A stretch of DNA of 63,323 nt from Nemertoderma westbladi (GCA_032718475.1 JAUCBJ010007861.1:1-63323); one strand, 5' to 3'. Numbered from the stretch's first letter, positions 33,520 through 43,559 are shown. Notes: generated by a model not told the origin, from the letters alone. Made by a program: numbers and translations.

Positions 33520-36500
33520 ATGCCTACTAAAGCTGAACTCGAAACCGAACTGGAGGTTTTAAGAGAACAGTTGGCTGGTCGTGGTAATCCTGATCCCACC
33601 TCAGCTCTTCTACATGCTTTAGTTAAATCACAACGCGATTTGGCTGATTCCTTAGCACAATCCCAAGCCCAAAATGCCCATCAATTTCAACAATTACTTG
33701 GTCAACCACATCAACCTGTAGTTCATCAGGCTGACTCAACCCCTCGTAATCTTCAAATTAAAGCACCAATTGCTTTAGAACCGGATTTCAGTTTAGCAAA
33801 ATTTGAAACTTGGAAGTCGGTTTGGGCGGATTATTATTCTGCATTTCAGATGGATAGAATGGCTAGGGATAGGCAAATCTGTATTTTCAGGAGTTACCTT
33901 TCTATAGGTATGCGCTCTACACTGGAACAAGTTATTGACATTCCTCCTGACACACATGATAATCCTTTAACAGTTCAGGTGTTAATAGATTGTATTCAAA
34001 GTTATTTTCGTGGTAAACGGAATATAGCCCTTGATTGTGTTCAGTTTGATAATAGGAAACAACATCAAAGTGAAAATTTTGATAGCTACCTGGTTGCTAT
34101 TAAAGATCTTGCTCGAGATGCTGATCTATGTCGTCATTGTTTCGATCGGCGGTTGACTACTCGAATTATGTCTGGTATTTCTTGCGAGGACACCAGATCT
34201 AAACTTCTTGCATTGACTCCATTTCCTTCGCTTGAAGATGCTGTAAATCTTTGTAGGTCTGAGGAATCAGCCCAAGCTGGAGTTCAGGATTTAAAAAACC
34301 CTTCAATCAACCAAGCTTCTCGACAATCTCGTTTTCACAACAAAAAGCCTTATAATTCCAGGCGCAACAATTCTTCTAAATCCAATTCCAGAAACAATTC
34401 TTCAACTACTGGCCCTATAGTTTGTTATGGTTGTGGTAAAACAGACCATAAACGCGCTGACTGTCCAGCAAGGAACAAAGATTGTTCTTATTGTGGCAAG
34501 GAAGGCCACTTTGCCAATGTTTGTCGGTCTAAACAAAATAATTCGAATTCATCTTCAAAACCTAAGACAAAACCCATTAGCCGCATCACCCTCAATTTGG
34601 TTGGAAGCCATAATCGACAAGCTCCGAAAGTATTTCTGAACTTCTGTCATATCGCAACAGGACATTTATTCGGTTCTCTCAAAGCAACTCCAGATACTGG
34701 TGCTGAGGCCACTGTTGCCGGCTTAGATTTTCTTCAGGCCCTTTCTATTGACAAAGAAAATTTACTTCCACCAGACCATGATGATCTTTCTGCTGCTAAT
34801 GGTAGTCTTCTTTCATGCATTGGTCTCCTCCACACCTCAATTTCCTATGGCGAATATTCAACTGATGAGCTTATCTGCATTTGTGAAGAAGTCGATGGAA
34901 TTCTTTTGGCATGGTATACTTGTCAAAACCTAGGAATTATTTCAAGTTCATATCCAGAACCAGTGGCAGAAATTCAGTCTGTTGCTTCTTCTAATTCTTC
35001 TAATATGTCACCAATTGGTATTAAAAACTCAATTCCAACAACATCATACAAGGTTGACTTCCATCTTTCTGATGAACCTTCGCCTTCAGAATGGGATACT
35101 GTTAAGCAGAAACTCATAAAGGCTTATTCTGATGTTTTTGACCAAGATGACAAACTTCGTCCAATGAATGGCCCACCCATGACCATTTCATTAAAAGATG
35201 ATGCCCAACCATATGCTATTCATACAGCCAGGCAACTTCCTTTAGCCATTAGAGACTGGGCTAAAGCTCGCTTAGAGAAAATGGTTGAACAAGGTATTAT
35301 TTGTCCAGTTCTGGATAACAAACCAACTAATTGGGTCCATCCTTCCGATATCACTTCCGATATCACTTCCGATATCACTTCTGATATCACTTCCGATATC
35401 ACTTCCGATATCACTTCTGATATCACTTCCGATATCATTTCCGATATCACTTCCGATATCACTTCTGATATCACTTCTGATATCACTTCCGATATCACTT
35501 CCGATATCACTTCTGATATCACTTCCGATATCATTTCCGATATCACTTCCGATATCACTTCTGATATCACTTCCGATATCATTTCCGATATCACTTCTGA
35601 TATCACTTCTGATATCACTTCCGATATCATTTCCAATATCACTTCCGATATCACTTCTGATATCACTTCTGATATCACTTCCGATATCACTTCCGATATC
35701 ACTTCTGATATCACTTCCGATATCATTTCCGATATCACTTCCGATATCACTTCTGATATCACTTCCGATATCATTTCCGATATCACTTCTGATATCAACT
35801 CCGATATCACTTCCGATATCACTTCCGATATCGATTCCATTCCAGACGCACTTTCCCGTGCCCCTGTTTCGGATCCTACTCCAGAGGATATTCTTTGTGA
35901 TACAGATGTCAATGACCATGTTTCCGCAGTCATTCGTCACGTGTCTACCTCAATTGTTGTTTCTGATGCTCCAAGTCATCTCAAGGATTCATATATTGAG
36001 TCTATCCGATCATCTGCAAAGGATGAGATTTCTTACATGGCTTTGGTGGATGCTGTTATTTCTGGATTTCCCTCAACATCCACACAATGTTCTGTGCACA
36101 TACGCCCATTCTGGAATGTGCGACATCAGTTCTCTTGTGAAGATAAGCTTCTTTTATTAGGTTCCCGGATTGTAATTCCATCTTCCCTCCGCAAGAATGT
36201 CCTGAAGCACCTTCATGATGCTCATCAGGGCATTGAACGTTCTAAGAGGAGAGCTAGGCAAACTGTATTCTGGCCTGGTATCAATAGCGATATTACAAAC
36301 ATAGTCAATTCTTGTCCCCAGTGTCAACTTTATCAACCAAGTTTACCTAAAGAGTCTCTCCAAAGCGACCCTCATCCATGTCTTCCAATGGAGGATTGCT
36401 CTGCTGATCTTTTCTACTTCAGCACCTGGTCATACCTGGTTTATGTCGATAGATATTCTGGGTGGCCATGCGTTCATTCTTGGCGTGCCGATCCTTCCAG

Positions 36501-37224
36501 CTCTCAAGTTATTTCAGCTCTTCGAGGATGGTTCAAAGATTTCGGTATTCCAAAACGCCTTCGTTCTGATGGTGGTACACAATTTAATTCAGCACGTTAT
36601 CATGATTTCTTATCCGAATGGAATATCATCCCTGAGTATTCTACTCCTGAGTATCCTCAGTCTAATGGCCATGCAGAGGGGGCTGTAAAGGCCATGAAAT
36701 CATTGATAAAAAAGTTAGATGTCAAAGGAGATCTAAACTCTACTTGCTTTGTTCGTGGTTTGCTGGAATGGAGAAATACTCCTAAAGAACATGGTATGTC
36801 TCCAGCTCAACTGTTGTTCGGTAGATCCCTCCGTTCTACTATACCAGCTCATTCGTCCACACTGGCAGGTGATTCATTCCCTATCCCTGGTCCTTCAACG
36901 TCTTCAGCAACTGAATCATATTATAATGATCATGCTCACGACTTAACCCCGATTCCTATTGGTTCCCGAGTTTGCATCCAGAGTGCACATTCCAAACTAT
37001 GGAACAAATCTGGTATCGTCCTTTCCCGTGGTACTAGGCGAGATTACCGGATAGAACTAGACAATGGTCGGGTGTATTGGAGAAATCGTCGTTATCTACG
37101 TTCCATCCCAGATGACTCTTCTCTTCGTGATATAACGCCTCAAAAACAGGTACAGTTCGCTGATGATCTTCCCAGGCGCAGTTCGAGAACTCACAAGCAA
37201 CCAGCAAGATTCGGAGTTCAATGA
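33520..37224 (+). CDS. Gypsy Gag-Pol fusion with an internal SDIT repeat in place of RT/RNase H
   Basis: 1234 residues without a stop. Gag core at about 85-260 (FETWKSVWADYY, FDNRKQHQSENFDSYL). Two zinc knuckles near 304-335 (CYGCGKTDHKRADC, CSYCGKEGHFANVC). Protease PDTGAEATVAG near 392. The N-terminal edge of reverse transcriptase runs to about 608 (GIICPVLDNKPTNWVHP). Then about 160 residues of repeating S-D-I-T/I. The tail of RNase H (IPDALSRAP) is near 775. Integrase has its zinc region at about 900-933 (H..H..CPQC) and catalytic D, D and E near 960-971, 1016 and 1053 (VDRYSGW, SDGGTQF, NGHAEGA). A chromo-less C-terminus ends at 1234. The polymerase boxes and RNase H catalytic residues are absent. 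Protease and integrase look intact. Confidence 0.92.
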   Translation: MPTKAELETELEVLREQLAGRGNPDPTSALLHALVKSQRDLADSLAQSQAQNAHQFQQLLGQPHQPVVHQADSTPRNLQIKAPIALEPDFSLAKFETWKSVWADYYSAFQMDRMARDRQICIFRSYLSIGMRSTLEQVIDIPPDTHDNPLTVQVLIDCIQSYFRGKRNIALDCVQFDNRKQHQSENFDSYLVAIKDLARDADLCRHCFDRRLTTRIMSGISCEDTRSKLLALTPFPSLEDAVNLCRSEESAQAGVQDLKNPSINQASRQSRFHNKKPYNSRRNNSSKSNSRNNSSTTGPIVCYGCGKTDHKRADCPARNKDCSYCGKEGHFANVCRSKQNNSNSSSKPKTKPISRITLNLVGSHNRQAPKVFLNFCHIATGHLFGSLKATPDTGAEATVAGLDFLQALSIDKENLLPPDHDDLSAANGSLLSCIGLLHTSISYGEYSTDELICICEEVDGILLAWYTCQNLGIISSSYPEPVAEIQSVASSNSSNMSPIGIKNSIPTTSYKVDFHLSDEPSPSEWDTVKQKLIKAYSDVFDQDDKLRPMNGPPMTISLKDDAQPYAIHTARQLPLAIRDWAKARLEKMVEQGIICPVLDNKPTNWVHPSDITSDITSDITSDITSDITSDITSDITSDIISDITSDITSDITSDITSDITSDITSDITSDIISDITSDITSDITSDIISDITSDITSDITSDIISNITSDITSDITSDITSDITSDITSDITSDIISDITSDITSDITSDIISDITSDINSDITSDITSDIDSIPDALSRAPVSDPTPEDILCDTDVNDHVSAVIRHVSTSIVVSDAPSHLKDSYIESIRSSAKDEISYMALVDAVISGFPSTSTQCSVHIRPFWNVRHQFSCEDKLLLLGSRIVIPSSLRKNVLKHLHDAHQGIERSKRRARQTVFWPGINSDITNIVNSCPQCQLYQPSLPKESLQSDPHPCLPMEDCSADLFYFSTWSYLVYVDRYSGWPCVHSWRADPSSSQVISALRGWFKDFGIPKRLRSDGGTQFNSARYHDFLSEWNIIPEYSTPEYPQSNGHAEGAVKAMKSLIKKLDVKGDLNSTCFVRGLLEWRNTPKEHGMSPAQLLFGRSLRSTIPAHSSTLAGDSFPIPGPSTSSATESYYNDHAHDLTPIPIGSRVCIQSAHSKLWNKSGIVLSRGTRRDYRIELDNGRVYWRNRRYLRSIPDDSSLRDITPQKQVQFADDLPRRSSRTHKQPARFGVQ
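35347..35832 (+). repeat. 12-bp minisatellite inside Gypsy pol, 41 copies, with a 192-bp higher-order unit
   Basis: GATATC recurs every 12 bases from 35347 to 35827 (once AATATC). The six bases between are ACTTCC, ACTTCT or ATTTCC. Coded as S, T and M, units 7-22 and 23-38 give the same 16-unit order except at the last unit (AACTCC). This shows duplication of whole 192-bp blocks. Every unit is a multiple of three and encodes D-I-T/I-S, so all frames here stay open, including two meaningless ones on the minus strand. Confidence 0.95.
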
Positions 37225-37285
37225 ACTGACCTATTGGTGGTGGTTGGATTTTTTTTTTCAGTACAAATGTCTCCTACATTGTTCT

Positions 37286-37294
37286 TGGGGGAGA
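37286..37294 (+). promoter_or_regulatory. Gypsy polypurine tract
   Basis: GGGGGAGA directly before the 3' LTR, the usual start of plus-strand cDNA synthesis. Confidence 0.7.
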
Positions 37295-37603
37295 TGTTAG
37301 ATTATGTATTGTTAGGGCTCTAGTAGACCCTGGCTTGGTGGTGGTTAGATCCAACCTACTGGTCTTTTAGCTACCGGTTCTCTTCTGCTGTTCTGGTGTT
37401 CCGGTATTCAGTCTTTCCTATCTTCTAGGTCTGTAGGTACAGTAACCGTTACCGGTACCTACTGTACTGCTGTACTGATGTGCTGTAAGGTGGTGGGTGT
37501 GTTCGTTGGTCTGTTGGTTCATATTATTGTTTGATATGCTGTTCTGTATGTCGACCATTAATAAACTGATGCAGCTGGTATTCATTTATTTCCGATCCCA
37601 ATA
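37295..37603 (+). repeat. 3' LTR of the Gypsy element
   Basis: Identical by eye to 32681-32989 and followed by TACGT (37604-37608). Confidence 0.95.
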
Positions 37604-37608
37604 TACGT

Positions 37609-38155
37609 CCTGTCACCCTAAATACGACTCTATTTGTATCAAAATTATGGGAGTGTAAATATGGCTGGGATGAACCCCTTTCCTTTGCAAATTTGTAATG
37701 ATTGGAAAGAACAGATCCAAGAAGTTGAAAAAGTTGTTCAGGACTTTAAAATTCAGCGCCATTTAGATTTACAGAGATCTAACATTTCTCTACATACATT
37801 TGCAGATGCTTCCCTAGTTGCATTTGGGTGTGTTTCTTACTTTGTTTCAGACTCATCAGTAAATCTAATAGGCTCAAAAGTAAAAGTAGTAGCAAAAAAG
37901 AAACATAAAGGTTTATCAATTCCAAGTAAAGAACTCTTAGCACTTACACTGGCTGAAGGTTATACTTCTTACCTATGTAATATATACAAACCTGCTTATT
38001 ATTATATTTTATCAAGGTCTTGTACTGCTGATTATTTATTGAAGTCAAATTTGTGGCGAAATGGACCTACTTGGCTAAAGAATAAAAAAAATGGCCAATT
38101 TGGAAGCCTAAACATACAATTTCGATTACAGCACTTGTTGAAAAAGAAGTGTTGA
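37609..38155 (+). pseudogene. BEL/Pao pol continued: RNase H region
   Basis: Directly after the Gypsy target duplication the BEL frame resumes, then shifts to the frame 37634-38155. TFADASLVAFG near 37799 and SKELLALTLAEGY near 37924 are RNase H boxes. It ends at a frameshift near 38150. Confidence 0.82.
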
Positions 38156-38505
38156 ATGAGTACTACTGTGGTATATTGTCATGTATTGATTTAACAAGAT
38201 TTAATAATTACGAAGTATTACTTCGAGTAGTAGCATACATTTTGCGATTTATTACGAAACATACACGTAGTTCACTTATAATTGAAACTGAGGAAATGAA
38301 TTTATCTGAACTTTGTCTTATTCGATCTTTTCAAGCTTCAGCCTTTGCAGATATTTATGAATATGTTGCAACTAATCGTCAACTTGAACGAATTGAAGAT
38401 TTAAGTAGCCATGTCAAATTACATCATGAGCGAAGTCCACCCATTGTAAAGCAACTTGGGTTATGCATGGATAAACATGGCTGTATTGTCTTGCCGGGAG
38501 AGTAA
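38149..38505 (+). pseudogene. BEL/Pao pol: linker between RNase H and integrase
   Basis: 118 residues with RVVAYILRFI and ELCLIRSFQ, matching the linker helices before BEL integrase. It ends at VLPGE followed by a stop. Confidence 0.7.
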
Positions 38506-39596
38506 ATATAGATCATAGGTATACATTACCTTTACTGCTTCCTAAAGATCATTATGTCACAAAACTTATTATTCGTCATGTACATGAAACAAACTTACAT
38601 GCAGGTGTTAGTTCTACATTAGTAGCTTTTTGACAGAAATATTGGGTAGCCAGCTCAAGACAACAAGTGTGAAAAACAATCCATCCATGCATTATATGTT
38701 CTAAAGTTATAGGGAAACCCTTTCCCTTGCCACCAACTCCATATTTACCATATTTTCGTATTGATGCTGATGTACCTTACTCTGCTGTTGGGATGGATTA
38801 CACGGGACATTTATGGATAATAAATGATCTTATTAATAGAGAGAAATTAAAAGTTTATGTTTGCCTATTTACTTCTTGTTCAACACGACATATTAATTTA
38901 GAACTAGCTAATGATTTATCAGCTGACGCCTTTCTTCAATGTTTTAGACGTCATTGTGCTGTATATTCTACCCCATCATTATGTAGTTCTGATAATGCTT
39001 CAAACTTCGTAGCTGGTAATGATGAGATCAGCGAATTCTATAATACCTTAGATAAGGAGGATACTATTAATAGCATGAAAGATATTTGTGATGCAAACAA
39101 AGTAAAGTTATATTTCTGCAAAAAAAAAATACGGTTTCATCACATACCAAAGAGAGCCCCATGGTGTGGTGGGTTGTGGGAAATTCTTGTTGGCCTTGTA
39201 AAGACTGTACTCAAGAAAATTCTAAGATCATCATTTTTGACATTTAATGAACTGGAAACTGTGCTAAAAGAATGTCAAGCAGTGATTAATGATAGACCAC
39301 TATACTATATATCTTCAGATATTGACTATCCCCAACCAATATGTCCTTCGGAACTTGTATTTGGAAAGCATATTACAGGATTACCTCATCCACATATTGA
39401 ATTAGATGATATACTTGACCCTAGTTTTGGTGTAGACAAAACAACAATTAATCAGGCCCATGATAGACGCTCTCTCCTCCATAACCAATTTGTAACACGT
39501 TTCAAGAAAGAGTATTTGGAAATGTTAAGAGATAAACATATATCCCAATACAAAAATGTATCATCCTACAGTCACGTATTGATGTTGGACAAGTAG
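38506..39596 (+). pseudogene. BEL/Pao integrase
   Basis: The zinc region (RHVHETNLHAGVSS, then CIICS) lies at about 38572-38703 and is broken by stops near 38630 and 38670. The frame 38727-39596 holds the catalytic core: GMDYTGHLW, SSDNASNFV and GGLWEILV supply D, D and E. It is followed by ERRSLL-like helices near the end. The C-terminal part continues in another frame. Confidence 0.87.
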
Positions 39597-39597
39597 T

Positions 39598-39889
39598 TCA
39601 AATACATAGTGACACACCAAGAGTCAACTGGAAGTTAGCAATTGTAGAGCAGTTAATGAAAGGTCCGGACGGAGAAACAAGAGCTGCTATAATACATACG
39701 GCAAATGGTAAAACCAACCATCCAATTTCTAAACTATACCCACTGGAGCTTAGCGTAAGCAATATAGGGGACTTTAGAAAGAAAGAAACCCCTGAACCCC
39801 AAGATAAAGATATACGTAGAAGTACTAGAAATGCAGCTGCTAGAGCCACTGAAAGAATCAAGGAGCAGCTTCAAGATGGCCCGGGAGAA
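39598..39889 (+). pseudogene. BEL/Pao integrase C-terminal region and polypurine tract
   Basis: One frame reads VNWKLAIVEQLMKGPDGETR and HPISKLYPLEL, the domain usual after BEL integrase. It ends with a stop at 39893, just inside the 3' LTR. GGGAGAA before the LTR can serve as the polypurine tract. Confidence 0.78.
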
Positions 39890-40175
39890 TGTTGAAAATA
39901 TATTAGACTGTGGTGATGGGAATGTTGACCATACTGTATCTATAAAATATATTCCCTTCGGGATCTAAGTTCTTATCTTTTAGTTGTACCGGTACTCTGT
40001 ACTGTACTGTTTTCTTATATTTATATCTGAATGTTCTTTTGTCTATGTAAGTCTGCATGTGCTTTGTATGTACATTTATTAACATGTCTTATTGCCTACC
40101 TCATGAATATGGACATTTAGTGCAGAATTGCTTGACTGTATTTTCTTCTGCTTGATTAGACTGCAATTCCCAACA
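39890..40175 (+). repeat. 3' LTR of the BEL/Pao element
   Basis: 286 bp, TGTTG...CAACA, followed by GTCAA (40176-40180). Differences from the 5' LTR include T/C changes near the start and small indels near 40085 and 40137. Confidence 0.95.
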
Positions 40176-40180
40176 GTCAA

Positions 40181-40895
40181 TGGTTACTCTCATACATATA
40201 TTGTTGTTGTCAGACATAACATGAGATATTCTGTGAACAGGGATATGCCTGTCTTGAAGATAATCCTTGATGCAGTGAGTATTAACTTTATTTACCTTTC
40301 CCTTTACAGTTAGATACGCATAGGGGTAGCCATGTCCTGATAACTTATTTGGTGGTTGCTTGTAGACTGCATGATGATTGGAATGCAAAGAGGAAGTTGG
40401 CTTCTTCGTGTTCAGTCCCTCGAGTATGGCCTCTCGGTGATCTATGTAATGCCTTGAAGTAGATGTTGGTCTATATTCTGTGAATGTTGCCTTTCTCGTA
40501 TCTTTACCCGAAGAGGCAATTCTTTGGGAAAAATCAAGTCGGTGAGCCTTAGAACCAGTTCTTGTTTATTTGATGATTGATGTTTTTCCTCCAGTTTACT
40601 ACTATGGTTAGTTTGGTGCATAATTGAGTTGATAATGTTATGATTCACTTTATAAATACCAGTGCCAGTAGATTTGTTAGTGGACTTTGTGTGGTAGTTG
40701 TCTTTTGTGGTGTTGTTGTGGGGGTTGTGATGTCATTATTGATTGGTATGTTGAGTTGGTCAAATTGGTTTCTGATGCTTGTGGCCGAATTTATTGGTTT
40801 TGTTTCCCATCTTGATGTTTTCTTTTGCTGCAACCATTCCCCGTCATCGTTAGTGGTCATTGTTAGGGGTCCCTAGATTGTTTCACTGTTCTCAT
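40181..40895 (-). pseudogene. LINE nucleic-acid-binding-like segment, proximal half
   Basis: On the minus strand, broken frames read polar Thr/Gln-rich sequence, then RLTDLIFPKELPLRVKIR. The last part is SGHGYPYAYLTVKGKVNKVN and CIKDYLQDRHIP, the latter resembling the RRM-like segment before the endonuclease in several LINEs. It stops exactly at the BEL/Pao target duplication and continues at 27810. Confidence 0.65.
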
Positions 40896-41183
40896 TCACT
40901 CCCTTTCCGAGTGTCGAGTTGCATTAGTACTTGTGAGATTATTTATATCTGCTTCTATTACGAGTCTCGCATGACGCTCATGATTAAGTTCATCTCTTAG
41001 GTTGCACAGTTGTTGTTTTATCATATCATTTTCGTGTTCAACTTTAGTTAATCTCGACTGAATGACGGCAGAAAATTCTTTCATATCTGCTTTAAGTTGC
41101 TCATAGTCTGATGTAGGTGTAGTTATGTTTGTCGTGCTAGATTGTTTCAACCTCTTTCGACAGTTATCCGAAAAAAGTCGCAT
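40896..41183 (-). pseudogene. LINE coiled-coil segment
   Basis: 95 residues, mostly one amphipathic helix (about 25-85, EQLKADMKEFSAVIQSRLTK and following), as found in LINE ORF1 proteins that trimerise. It overlaps the ULP1 frame by 20 bases in another phase at a run of T, so a homopolymer slip probably separates one original protein into two frames. Confidence 0.6.
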
Positions 41184-42348
41184 CTTTAAAAAAAGTCGTA
41201 TCTTTAATGCATTGAATAAGCTCGTAAATGTCTTGGTTCAGATCTTTAATGGAGTTTCTGGGTCTAAGCTCTAGTGTAGAGGATTGTGTTGGTTTCATTA
41301 ATCCTTTGGCGGCAATAAAAAGATCGTCTCTTGTCTGGAGAAGAGTTTTACTTGATTCTGCTGATAGTCGTTTTAAGGCATTCTTTTTGTTTGCTGATAA
41401 AATATTGTTGATGTCGATTGTTAGTTTTGGGAAATTTACTTGGCTCGATACAGGTTTTCTTTCATTACTGTTTCCGAACGTAGAAACGGAGTACTGACCA
41501 AAAACATGGCATTCGCATTGCGGCAAGGATTTGCAGGTTGAACAGGGATACTGGGATGTTAACAATTCTTTGTGATCAGGAAGTTTGTAGCACTTTACAT
41601 TATCTATGCTGTTTCGCACCCATTTTCTCGCTTCTTTACTGTCGTGAATCACAGGTGATATGGTTGATTCTCCTCTGACAATTGCCGTAGCATATGCACA
41701 TAGAAAGATACCACAATCATGGCTATTCTTTTGAATAGTGAACTTATGAGGAGAGGTAGTAGTTTTCCATTTTGTATTTATAGAAGGAACTCCACAGAAC
41801 CTATCAATTTCGTTAAGAATATGAGCGATTTCTTCTGTGACCTTGGATGGGTAGATATGACCCAGTGAACATACCCTATATATGAGCCTCCTGTTTAGGT
41901 TAGCAACGTGTAATACAAAATGCGAGCCTTTTCCATTCTTTACCACACATTTTGGAAAAAATATAAATGAATCTTTTTGATATGCACTGTTGTTCTTTAT
42001 GTTGATATACTGCTTTGCCACATACTGAACTGCAGTGAGCTTGTCAAACTTATCTCTATGAACCTTCTGTGTGAATTGACTGAGTAGAGCTGCAGAGTCA
42101 TAGTTTAGAGAGATAATGCCAAGAAATCCATCTATTACTGCGTCAGAAATCCAGCATTTTCCACTTAAAGTTTCCACATCCGAGGGCATTGGGAGAACTA
42201 ACCCGGGTGTCATTTTATCAAGTCGTATTGATTCAATATATGCTTTAATTTCGGCGTCCATCTCAGTGGGGTTCTTTGGTTGGTTGTCTTGGCTGCCTCT
42301 GTCGGGAAATACTTCGAATAAATCAGGGTCATTACTGTTGATATCCAT
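41164..42348 (-). pseudogene. ULP1-type (C48) cysteine protease domain of the LINE
   Basis: 394 residues. The protease fold runs from about 60 to 245. SHFVLHVANLN near residue 142 supplies the His, IYRVCSLGH near 155 stands where Y-x-D-S-L is usual, and QKNSHDCGIFLC near 210 supplies Gln and the Cys nucleophile. The catalytic Asp position therefore reads Cys. ULP1 enzymes cleave SUMO-like modifiers or polyproteins, and such domains occur in several transposon groups. Position upstream of a coiled coil and a LINE endonuclease, not similarity to host SUMO proteases, argues for a transposon protein. Cys-rich CSTCKSLPQCECHVFG follows the domain. Confidence 0.8.
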
Positions 42349-42743
42349 ATCCCCTTTCCCTTTAGTGTTGGTTGATTGTAGGGATGTAGGCCTATAGTTG
42401 AATTTTGAGGTATTATTGACTGGTCGTTTATATTGTAGTTACTTGTCGGAAGTCGGGGTTCAAACATCTGAGTGTCTACAAACAGATTGGATGGTGCAGC
42501 ATTTGATGGTTGCTGCAGTTGGATTTCTTGGTCACTGTCACCGGCAATTGATCGAACTTCCCAATTTCCATCCTCCATTTCATCCTCCACTACCACGATC
42601 TCATAATGAGGTTTTGGTTCAGTTGGGACCTTGGCAGTATCCGTATCTGCGTGAGGTGGATTTGAAGATGGTTCATCTGCAGTCGGAGATGAAACTCGAC
42701 TTAAATTCCAGGACACCAATGCCCGGCTGAGCCAGGAGGTCAT
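42210..42743 (-). pseudogene. N-terminal region of the LINE protein
   Basis: 177 residues, acidic and polar, without a domain I recognise. The first ~130 residues are probably real. The end overlaps the ULP1 frame in another phase (42210-42348), so a frameshift lies near 42330. The ATG at 42743 follows non-coding sequence and a minisatellite. Confidence 0.45.
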
Positions 42744-42949
42744 GGGCTGTATGGATGCCCGGGCCTCCCACCTGACTCAGGTTAGCAGACACTCCTTCCA
42801 CACGTTTATTAATTGCTCGTTCGCATTCAGGTATTACAATATCTCCAGGATCATTACAAAAATATGAGTTCGCCTGCTTTGTATAATTACTATCCTTCTT
42901 TGTAAAATATTAAGTTATCTTTGTCTTGCGAGTATACTTAATATTAATA

Positions 42950-43559
42950 GTATTATTATTCACATTCTTCTGATTAATGGGCAAAAACTGAGTATTCAAA
43001 AGTCCATTGGATCTGGGGTTTCTCTCAATGTTGGGTGGACTTGGAGGAACCGGAAGTGAAAGTCCATTGTTGTTCACCATGTCATTGGACGAGGACGTAC
43101 TCGGAGCAACTGGAAATCCATCGGAGTTTAACACGGCATTTAGAGAACTTGGAGCAGCTGGAGGTCCGTCGGAGTTCAGCACGACAATGGGCTGTCGACT
43201 TCTGGGCGAACTCGGAAGTTCACGAAGAACTCGGAACGGAGTTCAACATGGCTTTGGGCGAACACGGAGCAGCTGGAAGTCCGTTGGAGTTCAACATCAA
43301 CACGGCATTGGGCAAACTCGGAGCAGCTGGTAGTCCATCGGAGTTCAACACGGCGTTGGGCAAACTCGGAGCAGCTGGAAGTCTGTCGGAGTTCAACACG
43401 GCGTTGGGCGAATTCGGAGTAGCTGGAGGTCTGTCGGAGCTCAACAAGGCGTTGGGCGAACTCGGAGCAGCTGGAAGTCTGTTGGAGTTCAACACGGCGT
43501 TGGGCTAACTCGGAGCAGCTGGAAGTCCGTCAGAGTTCAACACGGCGTTGGGCGAACAC
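42950..43559. repeat. 48-bp minisatellite, about ten diverged copies
   Basis: Consensus like GGCGAACTCGGAGCAGCTGG plus AAGTCCGTCGGAGTTCAACACGGCGTTG. The first copies (43085-43240) are irregular, later ones regular, and a 6-base insertion occurs near 43297. In plus frames it reads G-A-A-G-S-x-S-E-F-N-T-A-L-G-E-L. On the minus strand it reads a Pro/Ala-rich repeat. A protein is possible on either strand but not supported. Confidence 0.85.

Larger units (their letters stand above)
32681..37603 (+). mobile_element. Gypsy LTR retrotransposon with the RT/RNase H core replaced by a minisatellite
   Basis: LTRs at 32681-32989 and 37295-37603 look identical base for base, so this insertion is recent. 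A primer site, one long gag-pol frame (33520-37224), a polypurine tract and a 5-base target duplication are all present. Inside pol, the sequence from early reverse transcriptase to the end of RNase H is missing. In its place stands a 12-bp repeat array that keeps the frame. It is therefore a structurally complete insertion that cannot encode its own polymerase. Confidence 0.95.
27816..40175 (+). mobile_element. BEL/Pao LTR retrotransposon with nested Gypsy and LINE insertions
   Basis: Two LTRs (27816-28106, 39890-40175) with TGTTG...CAACA ends and a GTCAA target duplication define the borders exactly. Inside are gag, protease, reverse transcriptase, RNase H and integrase, all broken by stops and frameshifts. 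A LINE fragment (28194-28770) lies in the leader and a Gypsy element (32681-37603) in the reverse transcriptase. About ten LTR differences are visible by eye, so this insertion is older than the Gypsy element it contains. The element itself sits in a minus-strand LINE. Confidence 0.95.

Noticed and set aside
35220-35940. Long minus-strand open frames (ISEV and SDIG repeats) across the Gypsy array
   Set aside because: A 12-bp repeat without stop codons is open in several frames at once. The plus frame is in phase with gag and integrase; the others have no domain outside the array.
41164-42348. Host SUMO protease gene
   Set aside because: No introns, broken frame, and placed upstream of LINE coiled-coil and endonuclease segments on the same strand.
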